Source of the DNA: Candidatus Gastranaerophilales bacterium | GTDB taxonomy: Bacteria > Cyanobacteriota > Vampirovibrionia > Gastranaerophilales > Gastranaerophilaceae | Assembly (NCBI GenBank): GCA_021199975.1 | Contig: JAJQHF010000119.1 | Location: 1 to 6,828 of the forward strand | Direction of reading: 5' to 3' | Length of the DNA stretch: 6,828 nucleotides | The notes under the pieces: model-generated | What the model was told of the DNA's origin: nothing | What the model saw: the letters and a program-made list of their open reading frames with translations, nothing else | The model's database searches: none | Program-made: the position numbers and the translations under genes | Shown: piece after piece, positions 1 through 6,529 of the stretch | Layout: every line of letters begins with the position of its first letter | How positions within the stretch are numbered: position 1 is the first letter of the stretch

Positions 1-205
1 ATACTTAATTAAAATATTATAACAAAAAAACACTTCAAATTCAATGAAATATATGAAAATATAACAAAGTTTAAATGTAGAAATTAGCTTATGCATTTGC
101 CAAACTTTATTTTTTATATAAATCAATTTGTGCAAAAAATTGACACCCTACATGCTAATTATTTTTATAAAATAATATAAAAATAATTACAAAAAACATT
201 ATAAA
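1..205. other. gene-free AT-rich left flank
   Basis: No convincing coding region is seen on either strand between the window edge and the stop codon of the GT8 gene. The stretch is almost pure A/T. It holds a 12-bp inverted repeat (66-108, listed separately) and a small all-A/T palindrome at 158-176 with 8-bp arms and a 3-nt loop. A TTGACA at 140-145 has only a TATAAA 20 bp away, which is too wide to call a promoter. It is probably the spacer after the minus-strand GT8 gene. Confidence 0.6.
66..108. terminator. possible AT-rich hairpin terminator
   Basis: AAAGTTT plus AAATG (66-77) can pair with CATTT (94-98) plus AAACTTT (102-108). This leaves a 3-nt GCC bulge and a 16-nt loop. On the plus strand the stem is followed at once by ATTTTTTAT, the shape of a factor-independent terminator for a gene entering from the left. 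On the minus strand it lies about 100 nt past the GT8 stop and has a poorer T run. The stem is weak (2 G/C pairs), so this is a tentative call. Confidence 0.28.
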
Positions 206-1276
206 TTATTTTTTCTTCTTAATTTTAATTTTTATACCTAGTATGGTAAGGACTTTGTGTTTGTTATCCCAGGCATTTTTTACGGAGAAAATATACTCAA
301 AGAAACTACTGTAAAATCTGCCTTTGGGAGTTGTATTTCTTACAATTTTGAGATTTGAATATAGAATATCTTCATAAAACGGTGTTTTTCTTGCATATTG
401 CCACCACTCAATACAAAATTCATTTTTAGGGTTGTGCCATGGTTTAATTTTATCCGTATAGTGTATGATAATAGGATTTTCTCTTGAGTCGTGGAAATCT
501 TCAGGGTATAAATCCAATGTCCTCTTAAAAGATATTAAAATATGGTATGAGAAATTGTACTTAAGAGATATTAATTTCTTTTTTTCATAAAAAACTGCAT
601 TTAATACATCCTGATCAAGATATGGAAGGTGTGGTAATTTTATATATTTACAGAGGACATTATAATATTCATTTATATTAATTTGGGGAATATTAAACAT
701 AATTATGCCGGCATTAAAATATGTATTTGTATCTTTCATGTTTAATGCTTCTTGCAAAAATTCTTCCCTTTTTGGGTCTTTTTCTATTCTGAGTGCACAT
801 GAATCTTTTACCGCAAGAATTTCTTTGTTTTCAAAATCTATATTAAATAATTTTTCTATAGGTTTATTAAAAATAATATCCGAATCACAATAGAGAACTT
901 TTTTATAATCAAGCATAATAAAAGGACAAAAGCAGCGATACCAGGTGGCGATACTCCAATAAGATTTTGCAATTAAAGTGTTGCCGTCAATTTTGTCTAT
1001 AATAAAGTCATCTATTTTAAAAAACCTTAAAGAAAAATTTTGGGGAATCATTTTTAATAAAATTTTTTTGTTGTAATTTGCTATATCTGTTTCTAAAATG
1101 ATAATATCGTAATTTATATTTTGTTCAGAATTTTCTATTAAAGATTGCAGTGCAACAGCAAAATATTTTACATAATTATTATCCATACTAAATACAATTG
1201 TATGTGTATTTTCAGTATCAAAAATCGGATTTATTTTTTCATTACTGCTTAAAATAAAACTGTTTAAACTCTGCAT
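206..1276 (-). CDS. GT8 family glycosyltransferase (LPS/capsule type)
   Basis: A 356-residue glycosyltransferase of family 8 (retaining, GT-A fold, metal dependent), which normally moves glucose or galactose from a UDP-sugar onto LPS or another surface glycan at the inner face of the membrane. Visible motifs in order: TIVFSMDNNYVKYFAVALQS (26-45) as the first Rossmann strand and nucleotide site; YCDSDIIF (129-136) with the metal-binding DxD at D131-D133; FNAGIIMFN (187-195); LDQDVLNA (220-227); and HYTDKIKPW (272-280), the C-terminal His/Lys motif that closes on the donor. Length is normal for the family plus a C-terminal extension. The protein ends in LGIKIKIKKKK, a basic tail resembling peptides near the N-termini of two other proteins here. 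The start is supported by GAGGAAG at 1284-1290, 7 nt from the ATG. It has its own promoter and is divergent from the HEPN-like gene. Family assignment is firm; donor and acceptor are unknown. Confidence 0.93.
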   Translation of the reverse strand: MQSLNSFILSSNEKINPIFDTENTHTIVFSMDNNYVKYFAVALQSLIENSEQNINYDIIILETDIANYNKKILLKMIPQNFSLRFFKIDDFIIDKIDGNTLIAKSYWSIATWYRCFCPFIMLDYKKVLYCDSDIIFNKPIEKLFNIDFENKEILAVKDSCALRIEKDPKREEFLQEALNMKDTNTYFNAGIIMFNIPQININEYYNVLCKYIKLPHLPYLDQDVLNAVFYEKKKLISLKYNFSYHILISFKRTLDLYPEDFHDSRENPIIIHYTDKIKPWHNPKNEFCIEWWQYARKTPFYEDILYSNLKIVRNTTPKGRFYSSFFEYIFSVKNAWDNKHKVLTILGIKIKIKKKK

Positions 1277-1329
1277 TGTTGTTCTTCCTCGTTTTTTATT
1301 ATTTTATTGTAATTTAAAAAGTTACAAAA

Positions 1330-1338
1330 ATTATAACA
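1330..1338 (-). promoter_or_regulatory. extended -10 promoter for the GT8 gene
   Basis: The minus strand reads TGTTATAAT here, a perfect TATAAT with the TGn extension. The predicted start near 1323 would give a leader of about 47 nt. No good -35 hexamer is seen 16-18 bp upstream, which fits extended -10 promoters and is usual for sigma-70 promoters of Campylobacterota. Confidence 0.55.
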
Positions 1339-1381
1339 TGAATAAAATTATTTATATTCAGGGCTAGTATTTTTTTCAAAT

Positions 1382-1390
1382 TGATATAAT
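1382..1390 (+). promoter_or_regulatory. extended -10 promoter for the HEPN-like gene
   Basis: The plus strand reads TGATATAAT, again TATAAT with TGn, and no recognisable -35. Transcription would start near 1397 with a leader of about 55 nt. It sits back to back with the minus-strand promoter, the two -10 boxes lying about 45 bp apart, so both genes appear to be transcribed independently of the large operon. Confidence 0.55.
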
Positions 1391-1451
1391 ATTTTTATTT
1401 CGTAAATTTTGCTGTTATTATTTTTTTGATTGAAAAAGAAAGGAAATTAAA

Positions 1452-1922
1452 ATGTTATATAATCATAAGAATTCTTTAGCTAGCGGTAATATATTTAAGA
1501 CAGCATGTTCTATCTTACAAAATGAGTTGCAGAAAGGAATAAATGATAAAAAAGATTGTAAAAAAGTGAATATGCAATGTGCTCTTTTTGTTCCAATTAT
1601 TGTTAATGCTGCATTTGCTTGTGAATTGTTTTTTAAATCAATGTTAACTCAAAAGGTCAGAAAACACAAACTTGATGAATTATTTATAAAACTTGATACT
1701 GATATACAAGAAAATATTAGAAAATTAGTTAAAAATAAGATGATGGATAAGAAATTAAAATGTTCTAATGATGATTTCGATAATTATTTAAAAAAGAATG
1801 GAGATGTATTTGTTATATGGCGTTATTTTTTTGAAAGAACAGATCCGATTTCTGTAGATTTTCAATTCGTAATATCTCTTATGGAATCTGCTTATGAAGT
1901 GGCAAAGGAACAAAAAAGTTAG
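1452..1922 (+). CDS. HEPN-like small alpha-helical protein
   Basis: A 156-residue soluble protein, probably all-helical. It resembles small HEPN-type hypothetical proteins through three features recalled from that group: a long helix VNAAFACELFFKSML (51-65), a following HKLDELF (72-78), and a late FDNYLKKNGDVFVIWRYFFE (109-128). The RNase signature R-x4-6-H is not present after R124, so ribonuclease activity is doubtful and no function is assigned. There is no signal peptide or membrane segment. The start is supported by AAAGGAAA at 1439-1446, about 6 nt before the ATG. No nucleotidyltransferase (MNT) partner or other toxin-antitoxin mate is next to it. It is the only plus-strand gene, lies between two glycosyltransferase genes, and its stop overlaps the stop of the GT32-like gene by 4 nt. 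It could be a recent insertion or a defence-related cargo gene; that is inference. Confidence 0.7.
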   Translation: MLYNHKNSLASGNIFKTACSILQNELQKGINDKKDCKKVNMQCALFVPIIVNAAFACELFFKSMLTQKVRKHKLDELFIKLDTDIQENIRKLVKNKMMDKKLKCSNDDFDNYLKKNGDVFVIWRYFFERTDPISVDFQFVISLMESAYEVAKEQKS

Positions 1923-1936
1923 GCATTTTCTTTTTT
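1912..1936. terminator. possible bidirectional A/T hairpin at convergent stops
   Basis: AAAAAAG (1912-1918) can pair with CTTTTTT (1930-1936) around an 11-nt loop that holds both overlapping stop codons (TAG on plus at 1920-1922, TAA on minus at 1919-1921). A-run then T-run on either strand is a minimal two-way terminator layout. The stem is weak (one G/C pair), so the call is tentative, but no other terminator candidate exists between the two convergent genes. Confidence 0.25.
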
Positions 1937-2886
1937 TGTATCATTTTCCATTTGTTTAATATTATCAAAAAATAAATCCAAAATTTTTTTGTTGGCGAAA
2001 TCTTTTGTAGGTGTTTTGTATGTTAATTTATGTATAAAAGACTGCCGGCATAACCAATTAAAATAAACATTATCAAAATTATAAGAAAGCCATTTTCTCA
2101 TTAAAAGATGACATGAATCGGAATATAAGCCTGATTGGATTTTATTCCAATGATTTCTGAAATTATTATGTTTATTTCTTGCAAATTTTATAAATTTGTG
2201 AAAAAGAAAATAGTCAATAAGTCTGTCATTCTCTTTCCAATAATCAAAGAAAAAAGTTTTAATTGATTTTATAATGTAATTATTTTGTGTACTGCGGATA
2301 AACCAAGAGGAAAGCTCTTTTTCTCCTGCATATTGAATGAAAAAGCATTCATGTTTTAATATAAATTCAGGGATTGGCTGTGTAAGATAACAGGTTGAAT
2401 CAATCCAAATACCGCCGTATTTATCAAGCAAGCATACTCTTATAATGTCTGAAAAATGGGTCGGTGTAATTATTCCCTTTTTATATTTTTCCAAAATGTA
2501 ATCAGGCAGAGTTATATAATCATTAATATTATCTTCCGTAATAACAATTGTATCAGGGTAATATTTTTTAATTTTATTTATGCAGAATTTAACAATTTCA
2601 GGCTCATTTTCTTCGCCCTGCAGCCAACAAGTCCAAATTTGTTTATTTATATCAACATTTAAAGAGAAAATCCCCCCCCCCTGGGAAAATAATCGTATTT
2701 TTCACGCTCATCTATAGCGTACAGATACTTTTCAAGAGCTTTATTTACAGGGTCTTCTTTTTTTATAAGAGATTTTTCTATTTTATCCAGTTTGCCGCAA
2801 ACATCAATAAATTTTAGTTTTATACCCAATATATTATATATTAAGTGACCGTTGTTATATTCCTTCGAAAATAATTTATTTTGCAT
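1919..2886 (-). CDS. Caps_synth/GT32-like glycosyltransferase, out of frame at a G10 tract
   Basis: One gene split over two frames. The first frame (2886-2659) gives 75 residues: an N-terminal ILGIKLKF (19-26), a charged linker, then FPRGGG encoded by the G run, then FSL and stop. The other frame is open from the tract to 1919 and reads IFSLNVDINKQIWTCWLQGE and onward: a capsular polysaccharide synthesis (Caps_synth, GT32-like) domain with IWTCWLQGEE (84-93 of the joined protein), PEIVKFC, ILEKYKKGII, HFSDIIRVCLL and the sugar-nucleotide motif YGGIWID (157-163). With 11 or 8 G the product would be 322 residues, a normal size. The start ATG at 2886 has AAAGGGA at 2896-2902 and follows the upstream stop by 2 nt, so it is the last gene of the operon. 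The TTG at 2494 that opens the downstream fragment has no Shine-Dalgarno and lies inside the conserved domain, so it is not a separate gene. The break is either phase variation in the OFF state or a homopolymer sequencing error. Confidence 0.88.
2672..2681 (-). repeat. G10 homopolymer tract, likely phase-variation switch
   Basis: Ten consecutive G on the coding strand follow CCCA in a gene otherwise very poor in G. The count in this sequence reads AGG GGG GGG GGA and stops eight codons after the AGG. Adding one G or removing two joins the N-terminal part to the glycosyltransferase domain; the third frame also meets a stop within ten codons. Thus only one length in three expresses the enzyme. 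Poly-G runs of 8-12 are the classic slipped-strand switches of Campylobacter and Helicobacter surface-glycan genes. Confidence 0.8.
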
Positions 2887-2888
2887 TT

Positions 2889-4127
2889 TTATTTTTCCCT
2901 TTGTTTTTCCAATATAAAATCAACAATTCTTTTGCAAGAATTTTCATCATCTTTGTGTCCCATTTTGATTAAAAATTCCTCTGCTCTTTGCTTAAAGAGT
3001 TTCTCATCAAAATTAAGGATATTATCTGCAAGTTCATAGTTATCTGTTGCAATAGGAGAAGGAAGGGTGTTTAAAGAATAATAAAAACCGTTATAATTTT
3101 CGTTATAGTCATCATAGTCCTGTGCATATATGAAGGATGGTTTCTTTAAAATTGTATATTCGGGAATAACAGAGCTGTAGTCGCTTATTAAGATATCCGA
3201 AGCAACAAGCAGTTCTTGTGTGTCAGGATATTTAGAAACATTAGTTACTTCTTTCGAATTATATAATGCAGGTATAATATTTTTCATAAGAGAGTGTGCT
3301 CTTATACATATACTCCATTCACATCCGAAACGTTTTTTTAAACATTTTTTCAATAATTTTATATCAATATTGTAACAGTAATTTCTTTTATCAACTCTCC
3401 AGGTAGGGGCATATAAACAAATTTTATTTTCATCCGGAATAGAATAGTATTCTTTAATTTTGTTTATGTATGCTTTTGGGTCTTTATAAAAAATAGAATC
3501 TCGTGCTTTACCTATTAATTTTACATCGCCATAACCCCACATACTTGACTTGAAAATTTTGGCTTCCATTTTGCTTTCTGTAAGCAGATAATCAAATTGT
3601 GAACACGATGCTTTACACTCATCCAGACGGCCTTCCATTTTATCGACATCTTCGGCATCGGCATGAATTTTTTTTATTCCCATAGAACCATGATATGTTT
3701 GTATATAAATCGTATCCTTTGATTTTATAACCCCTTTTTTTAAAGGAAGAATCATGTGTGAATTTGAAACTATAATCCTTGATGTCATTAATTCCCGCAA
3801 TGCTTTTAAAGAACCGTAATCAACCAATTTAAATTTTTCGGGAATTAAAGTTGTATCCGTATGTTCTTCTGTAAGCCAAATCAAATGTAGTTTTTCGATT
3901 TTTCTTTGCAATAATTCTTCGGCAATATATTTAGGATTACAGGAATATTGCCACGAAAGAGGATTAACAAATAAAATTTTATTTTCGTCTACTTTGCAGA
4001 ATTTTGAAATAAACTTGCATAATAAATGCTCAATTCTATACTTACCTGAACGCTTTAAGGAAATTTTAATTCCTAAAAAAGTAATTTTTATTTTGTTGTT
4101 TAATTCAATATTAAAAATTCTGCCCAT
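2889..4127 (-). CDS. CDP-glycerol glycerophosphotransferase-like (TagB/TagF family)
   Basis: A 412-residue enzyme of the CDP-glycerol glycerophosphotransferase family, GT-B fold, peripheral on the cytoplasmic membrane. Members move glycerol- or ribitol-phosphate from a CDP donor onto teichoic acids or capsules. Visible motifs: SNSH (121-124); QTYHGSMGIKKI (143-154) with the catalytic-type His146; LYAPTWR (238-244); IRAHSL (275-280) with Arg276 and His278; and DILISDYSSVIPEY (311-324), the CDP and phosphate site. Length suits a single-domain TagB- or TarL-like protein without an added GT2 domain. The N-terminus carries FLGIKISLKR (17-26), like the LGIK peptides of the GT8 and GT32-like proteins. 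The ATG overlaps the end of the AraD-type gene by 17 nt; GGAG at 4140-4143 is 12 nt upstream. Given the pentose-type genes just before it, the substrate may be a CDP-pentitol rather than CDP-glycerol (inference). Confidence 0.9.
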   Translation of the reverse strand: MGRIFNIELNNKIKITFLGIKISLKRSGKYRIEHLLCKFISKFCKVDENKILFVNPLSWQYSCNPKYIAEELLQRKIEKLHLIWLTEEHTDTTLIPEKFKLVDYGSLKALRELMTSRIIVSNSHMILPLKKGVIKSKDTIYIQTYHGSMGIKKIHADAEDVDKMEGRLDECKASCSQFDYLLTESKMEAKIFKSSMWGYGDVKLIGKARDSIFYKDPKAYINKIKEYYSIPDENKICLYAPTWRVDKRNYCYNIDIKLLKKCLKKRFGCEWSICIRAHSLMKNIIPALYNSKEVTNVSKYPDTQELLVASDILISDYSSVIPEYTILKKPSFIYAQDYDDYNENYNGFYYSLNTLPSPIATDNYELADNILNFDEKLFKQRAEEFLIKMGHKDDENSCKRIVDFILEKQREK

Positions 4128-4797
4128 AATATGCCAGTTCTCCGTGTTTTCTGCTGTAGTGTTTTTTTAGTATGTATTCAGGTAAGTTTGCCGCAGGATT
4201 AATTGAAAGAGTCAAGTAATTCATTTTTGCTATTTCTTCAAGTACAAATGCATTTTCAACAGCATTTTTTGCGCAGTTTCCCCATGTAAATACTCCGTGA
4301 GATTTTACAAGACAGGCGGGAATATCTGAAATATTCCTGTCTTTAAAAGTTTCAACAATAACTTTCCCCGTATTAGTTTCATAATCATTTTCAACTTCAG
4401 CCTTGGTTAAATCTCTTGTACATGGAATATCACCGTAAAAATAGTCGCTGTGGGTAGTTCCTAACTGGCTTATTGGTAATCCCGCCTGTGCAAATGCAGC
4501 TGCATAAGTTGAATGAGTATGGCATACACCTTTTATTTGCGGGAATGCTTTATATAATTCCAAATGAGTTGCCAAATCAGTTGAAGGTTTTAAATTTCCC
4601 TCAATACTGTTCCCGTTTATATCAACTACAACCATATTATCGGGTGTCATTTTGTTATAATCAACTCCGGAAGGTTTTATTACGACTAATCCATTTTCAC
4701 TTATTTGAGAAACATTTCCCCATGTCAAAACAACAAGTTTTTTCTCAAAAAGTTCAATATTTGCACTAAATACTTCTTTTTTTATATTTTCTAACAT
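4111..4797 (-). CDS. araD: L-ribulose-5-phosphate 4-epimerase (AraD-type, class II aldolase family)
   Basis: A 228-residue cytosolic zinc enzyme that interconverts L-ribulose 5-phosphate and D-xylulose 5-phosphate by retro-aldol cleavage and re-addition. It closely follows E. coli AraD (231 residues, compared from memory): LTWGNVS (24-30), IKPSGVDY (40-47), HTHS (93-96), GTTHSDYFYG (113-122), IPCTR (124-128), KSHGVFTWG (165-173) and KHYSRKHG (212-219). The metal ligands are His93, His95 and His167. Asp118 and Tyr224 match the catalytic Asp120 and Tyr229 of E. coli, so the enzyme looks active. The start overlaps the SDR stop by 7 nt and uses AAGGTG at 4808-4813. No arabinose catabolic genes are nearby; it lies in a glycan operon next to a CTP transferase, suggesting a role in making a pentose-derived precursor. 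L-fuculose-phosphate aldolase is the main alternative but fits the motifs less well. Confidence 0.88.
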   Translation of the reverse strand: MLENIKKEVFSANIELFEKKLVVLTWGNVSQISENGLVVIKPSGVDYNKMTPDNMVVVDINGNSIEGNLKPSTDLATHLELYKAFPQIKGVCHTHSTYAAAFAQAGLPISQLGTTHSDYFYGDIPCTRDLTKAEVENDYETNTGKVIVETFKDRNISDIPACLVKSHGVFTWGNCAKNAVENAFVLEEIAKMNYLTLSINPAANLPEYILKKHYSRKHGELAYYGQNF

Positions 4798-5831
4798 TTA
4801 ACAACTTCACCTTTACAAATATCAAGTGTATTTTTAAGTCCGTCTTTTAAACTATATAGCGGTTTCCAGCCCAAATTAATCAGCTTGTCCGAATTTAAAA
4901 CGGAGTCTAGAGGTTTTGAATATCCCTTTTTTTCAGTTTTGCACGGAATGTCAAATATTATATTTACATTTGCAAGTTCCGCTAATACTTCTGCATATTC
5001 CTTTACGGAGCATATTGAATTTGGATTTGAAATATTATATACTTCATTATTTTCTCCTTTTAGCAGAATAATAAACAGAGCACTTACAACATCTGCAACA
5101 TAACAATATGTCCTTTTTTGCCGCCCCTCGCTTTTCATTACAATATCTTCATTATTAATTGCATTTCTTAAAAATTGAGCGTCTGCTCTCGAATTTTCAT
5201 TTGTTATGGTAGAACCGTAAACATAACAAAGTCTTGCAATATTAACATTAATATCATATTCCATGCTATACGAAATACAAAGCGTTTCAGCTGCTCTTTT
5301 TGCTTCGGGATAGCAGGAACGGGCAAATTTTGTATCAATCAACCCCAAATCATCTTCTGTGAACGGTTTTTCATCAATATTATTTCCGTATATTTCTCCG
5401 CTTGAAATATATAAAAATTTTGTATTTGTTCCTTTTATCATTTCTAAAAGGTTGATTGTTCCAAGTAAATTTGTTTTCATTGTTTCAACGGGATATAAAG
5501 AAAAAGCCAGAGGATGGGCATTACTTGCACAATGTATAATGTAATCTGCTTTAAAAGTTTGTTTTAACGGTTCATTTAAATCCTGTTCAATTAAAAAAAG
5601 ATTATTATTTTGTTTAAATCTTTTTTCTAATTTTTTAATTGAGCGGGACATGGCATATATTTTCATATTTAAGTTATATTGTTCATTTACATATAACAAA
5701 AAATCAATCATATATGAACCGATTAACCCTGTTGCGCCTGTTATGGCGGTGGATTTACCGTTTAAAGAGTGTATATCGATATTTTCTATGATTTTTTTAT
5801 ATTCATTTTCTAAAATATTATTATATTTCAT
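4791..5831 (-). CDS. extended SDR NAD-dependent epimerase/dehydratase
   Basis: A 346-residue extended short-chain dehydrogenase/reductase of the nucleotide-sugar epimerase/dehydratase type, cytosolic. After about 25 extra N-terminal residues comes the NAD-binding glycine loop TGATGLIG (31-38), then HCASNAHP (100-107), the active-site Ser stretch YISSGEIYG (141-149), the catalytic YPEAK (Tyr174, Lys178), ARLCYVYG (199-206) and GRQKRTYCYVADV in the substrate half. All catalytic residues are present. Its stop codon lies inside the AraD-type gene and its ATG shares one base with the preceding TGA (TGATG), so translation is coupled to the cytidylyltransferase. Family members act on UDP-, GDP-, dTDP- or CDP-sugars as 4-epimerases, 4,6-dehydratases or reductases. 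With a CTP transferase upstream, a CDP-linked or phosphopentose substrate is plausible, but specificity cannot be read from the motifs. Confidence 0.87.
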   Translation of the reverse strand: MKYNNILENEYKKIIENIDIHSLNGKSTAITGATGLIGSYMIDFLLYVNEQYNLNMKIYAMSRSIKKLEKRFKQNNNLFLIEQDLNEPLKQTFKADYIIHCASNAHPLAFSLYPVETMKTNLLGTINLLEMIKGTNTKFLYISSGEIYGNNIDEKPFTEDDLGLIDTKFARSCYPEAKRAAETLCISYSMEYDINVNIARLCYVYGSTITNENSRADAQFLRNAINNEDIVMKSEGRQKRTYCYVADVVSALFIILLKGENNEVYNISNPNSICSVKEYAEVLAELANVNIIFDIPCKTEKKGYSKPLDSVLNSDKLINLGWKPLYSLKDGLKNTLDICKGEVVKC

Positions 5832-6529
5832 CAGTTACTGCCTTTTAATAATGCCTTGAAGATTTCTATATCCTCAGGGGTTGTCAATTTAATATTTTTT
5901 TCGGAACCTGTTGAAAAATACACTTTTTTTCCTGTTTCAATCATTAAAGTGCAGCTCGCAACGGAATTCATAATCCCCAGTTCTTTCGCCTTTTTATGGG
6001 CTTCTAAAATATCACCCAGTTTAAATCCTTGAGGAGTTTGCGTTCTTTTTAAATTATCTCTCGGGTATGATGATGTTGAGGATTTTTTATCGTTTGTTTC
6101 AAGCATTGCTTCCTGGCATGGTACGCATACAATAGCATTTCCATTTTGTTTTGTTATCGCAATACATTCGGAAATAACTTCCGTTGGCACATTGGGTCTT
6201 ATTGCATCATGAATTAGAACAACATCATCTTTTCCGTAATATTTTGCCAGTTCGTCAAGTCCGTTTTTAATTGATTCTTGTCCGACGGCACCTGAATGGG
6301 CTATATGTTTTAATTTAGTAATATTATATTGTTTTGCATAACTTTGCAGGATATTCTCCCACCCTTCAAGACAGACAACAGCAATCACATCTATAGCAGG
6401 ATGTTTTTCAAATTTTTCCAATGTATAAGCTATTATCGGTTTATCAAAGACCGTTAAAAACTGTTTTGGAACAGCCTGTGCCATTCTTGCTCCTACTCCG
6501 CCTGCTATTATAAGTGCAATATTAGTCAT
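5831..6529 (-). CDS. IspD/TarI-type CTP:polyol-phosphate cytidylyltransferase
   Basis: A 232-residue cytosolic cytidylyltransferase that joins CMP from CTP to a sugar-alcohol phosphate. Motifs: IIAGGVGARM (7-16) with the CTP loop and Arg15, PKQFL (21-25) with Lys22, GQESIKNG (83-90), LIHDAIRPNV (105-114), RTQTPQGF (162-169) and NIKLTTPEDIEIF (212-224). The fold is shared by IspD (methylerythritol phosphate pathway) and TarI/Bcs1 (CDP-ribitol for teichoic acids and capsules). The glycan operon, the AGGVGARM loop, the ESI motif and the absence of ispF favour a CDP-polyol role. It could also be a second IspD. The ATG at 6529 has a strong AAAAGGAGAAG (6533-6543) and overlaps the end of the upstream gene by 8 nt. 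The stop overlaps the SDR start by one base. Family is firm; the acceptor (ribitol, arabinitol, xylitol or other phosphate) is not determined. Confidence 0.9.
   Translation of the reverse strand: MTNIALIIAGGVGARMAQAVPKQFLTVFDKPIIAYTLEKFEKHPAIDVIAVVCLEGWENILQSYAKQYNITKLKHIAHSGAVGQESIKNGLDELAKYYGKDDVVLIHDAIRPNVPTEVISECIAITKQNGNAIVCVPCQEAMLETNDKKSSTSSYPRDNLKRTQTPQGFKLGDILEAHKKAKELGIMNSVASCTLMIETGKKVYFSTGSEKNIKLTTPEDIEIFKALLKGSN

Noticed and set aside
140..171. TTGACA with TATAAA as a plus-strand promoter
   Set aside because: The spacer is 20 bp, and the transcript would run antisense into the GT8 gene with no plus-strand gene to serve.
158..176. Perfect 8-bp palindrome as a terminator of the GT8 gene
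   Set aside because: The stem is all A/T with no T run after it on the minus strand; such palindromes are common by chance in this composition.
705..893. Plus-strand reading frame of 62 codons
   Set aside because: It lies wholly inside the well-supported GT8 gene on the other strand and has no recognisable motif.
1919..2494. Separate 191-residue gene starting at TTG 2494
   Set aside because: No Shine-Dalgarno precedes the TTG, and the same frame continues upstream with conserved Caps_synth residues to the G tract. It is the second part of one gene.
2456..2662. Plus-strand reading frame of 68 codons
   Set aside because: It is antisense to the conserved core of the GT32-like gene and has low-complexity hydrophobic content.
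3333..3339. T7/A7 runs inside genes as further phase-variation tracts
   Set aside because: Runs of seven A or T occur at several places and are expected in DNA this AT-rich; no frame break accompanies them.
4473..5859. Several plus-strand reading frames of 61-98 codons
   Set aside because: They are antisense to the AraD-type and SDR genes, have no plausible family features, and are expected by chance opposite AT-rich coding DNA.
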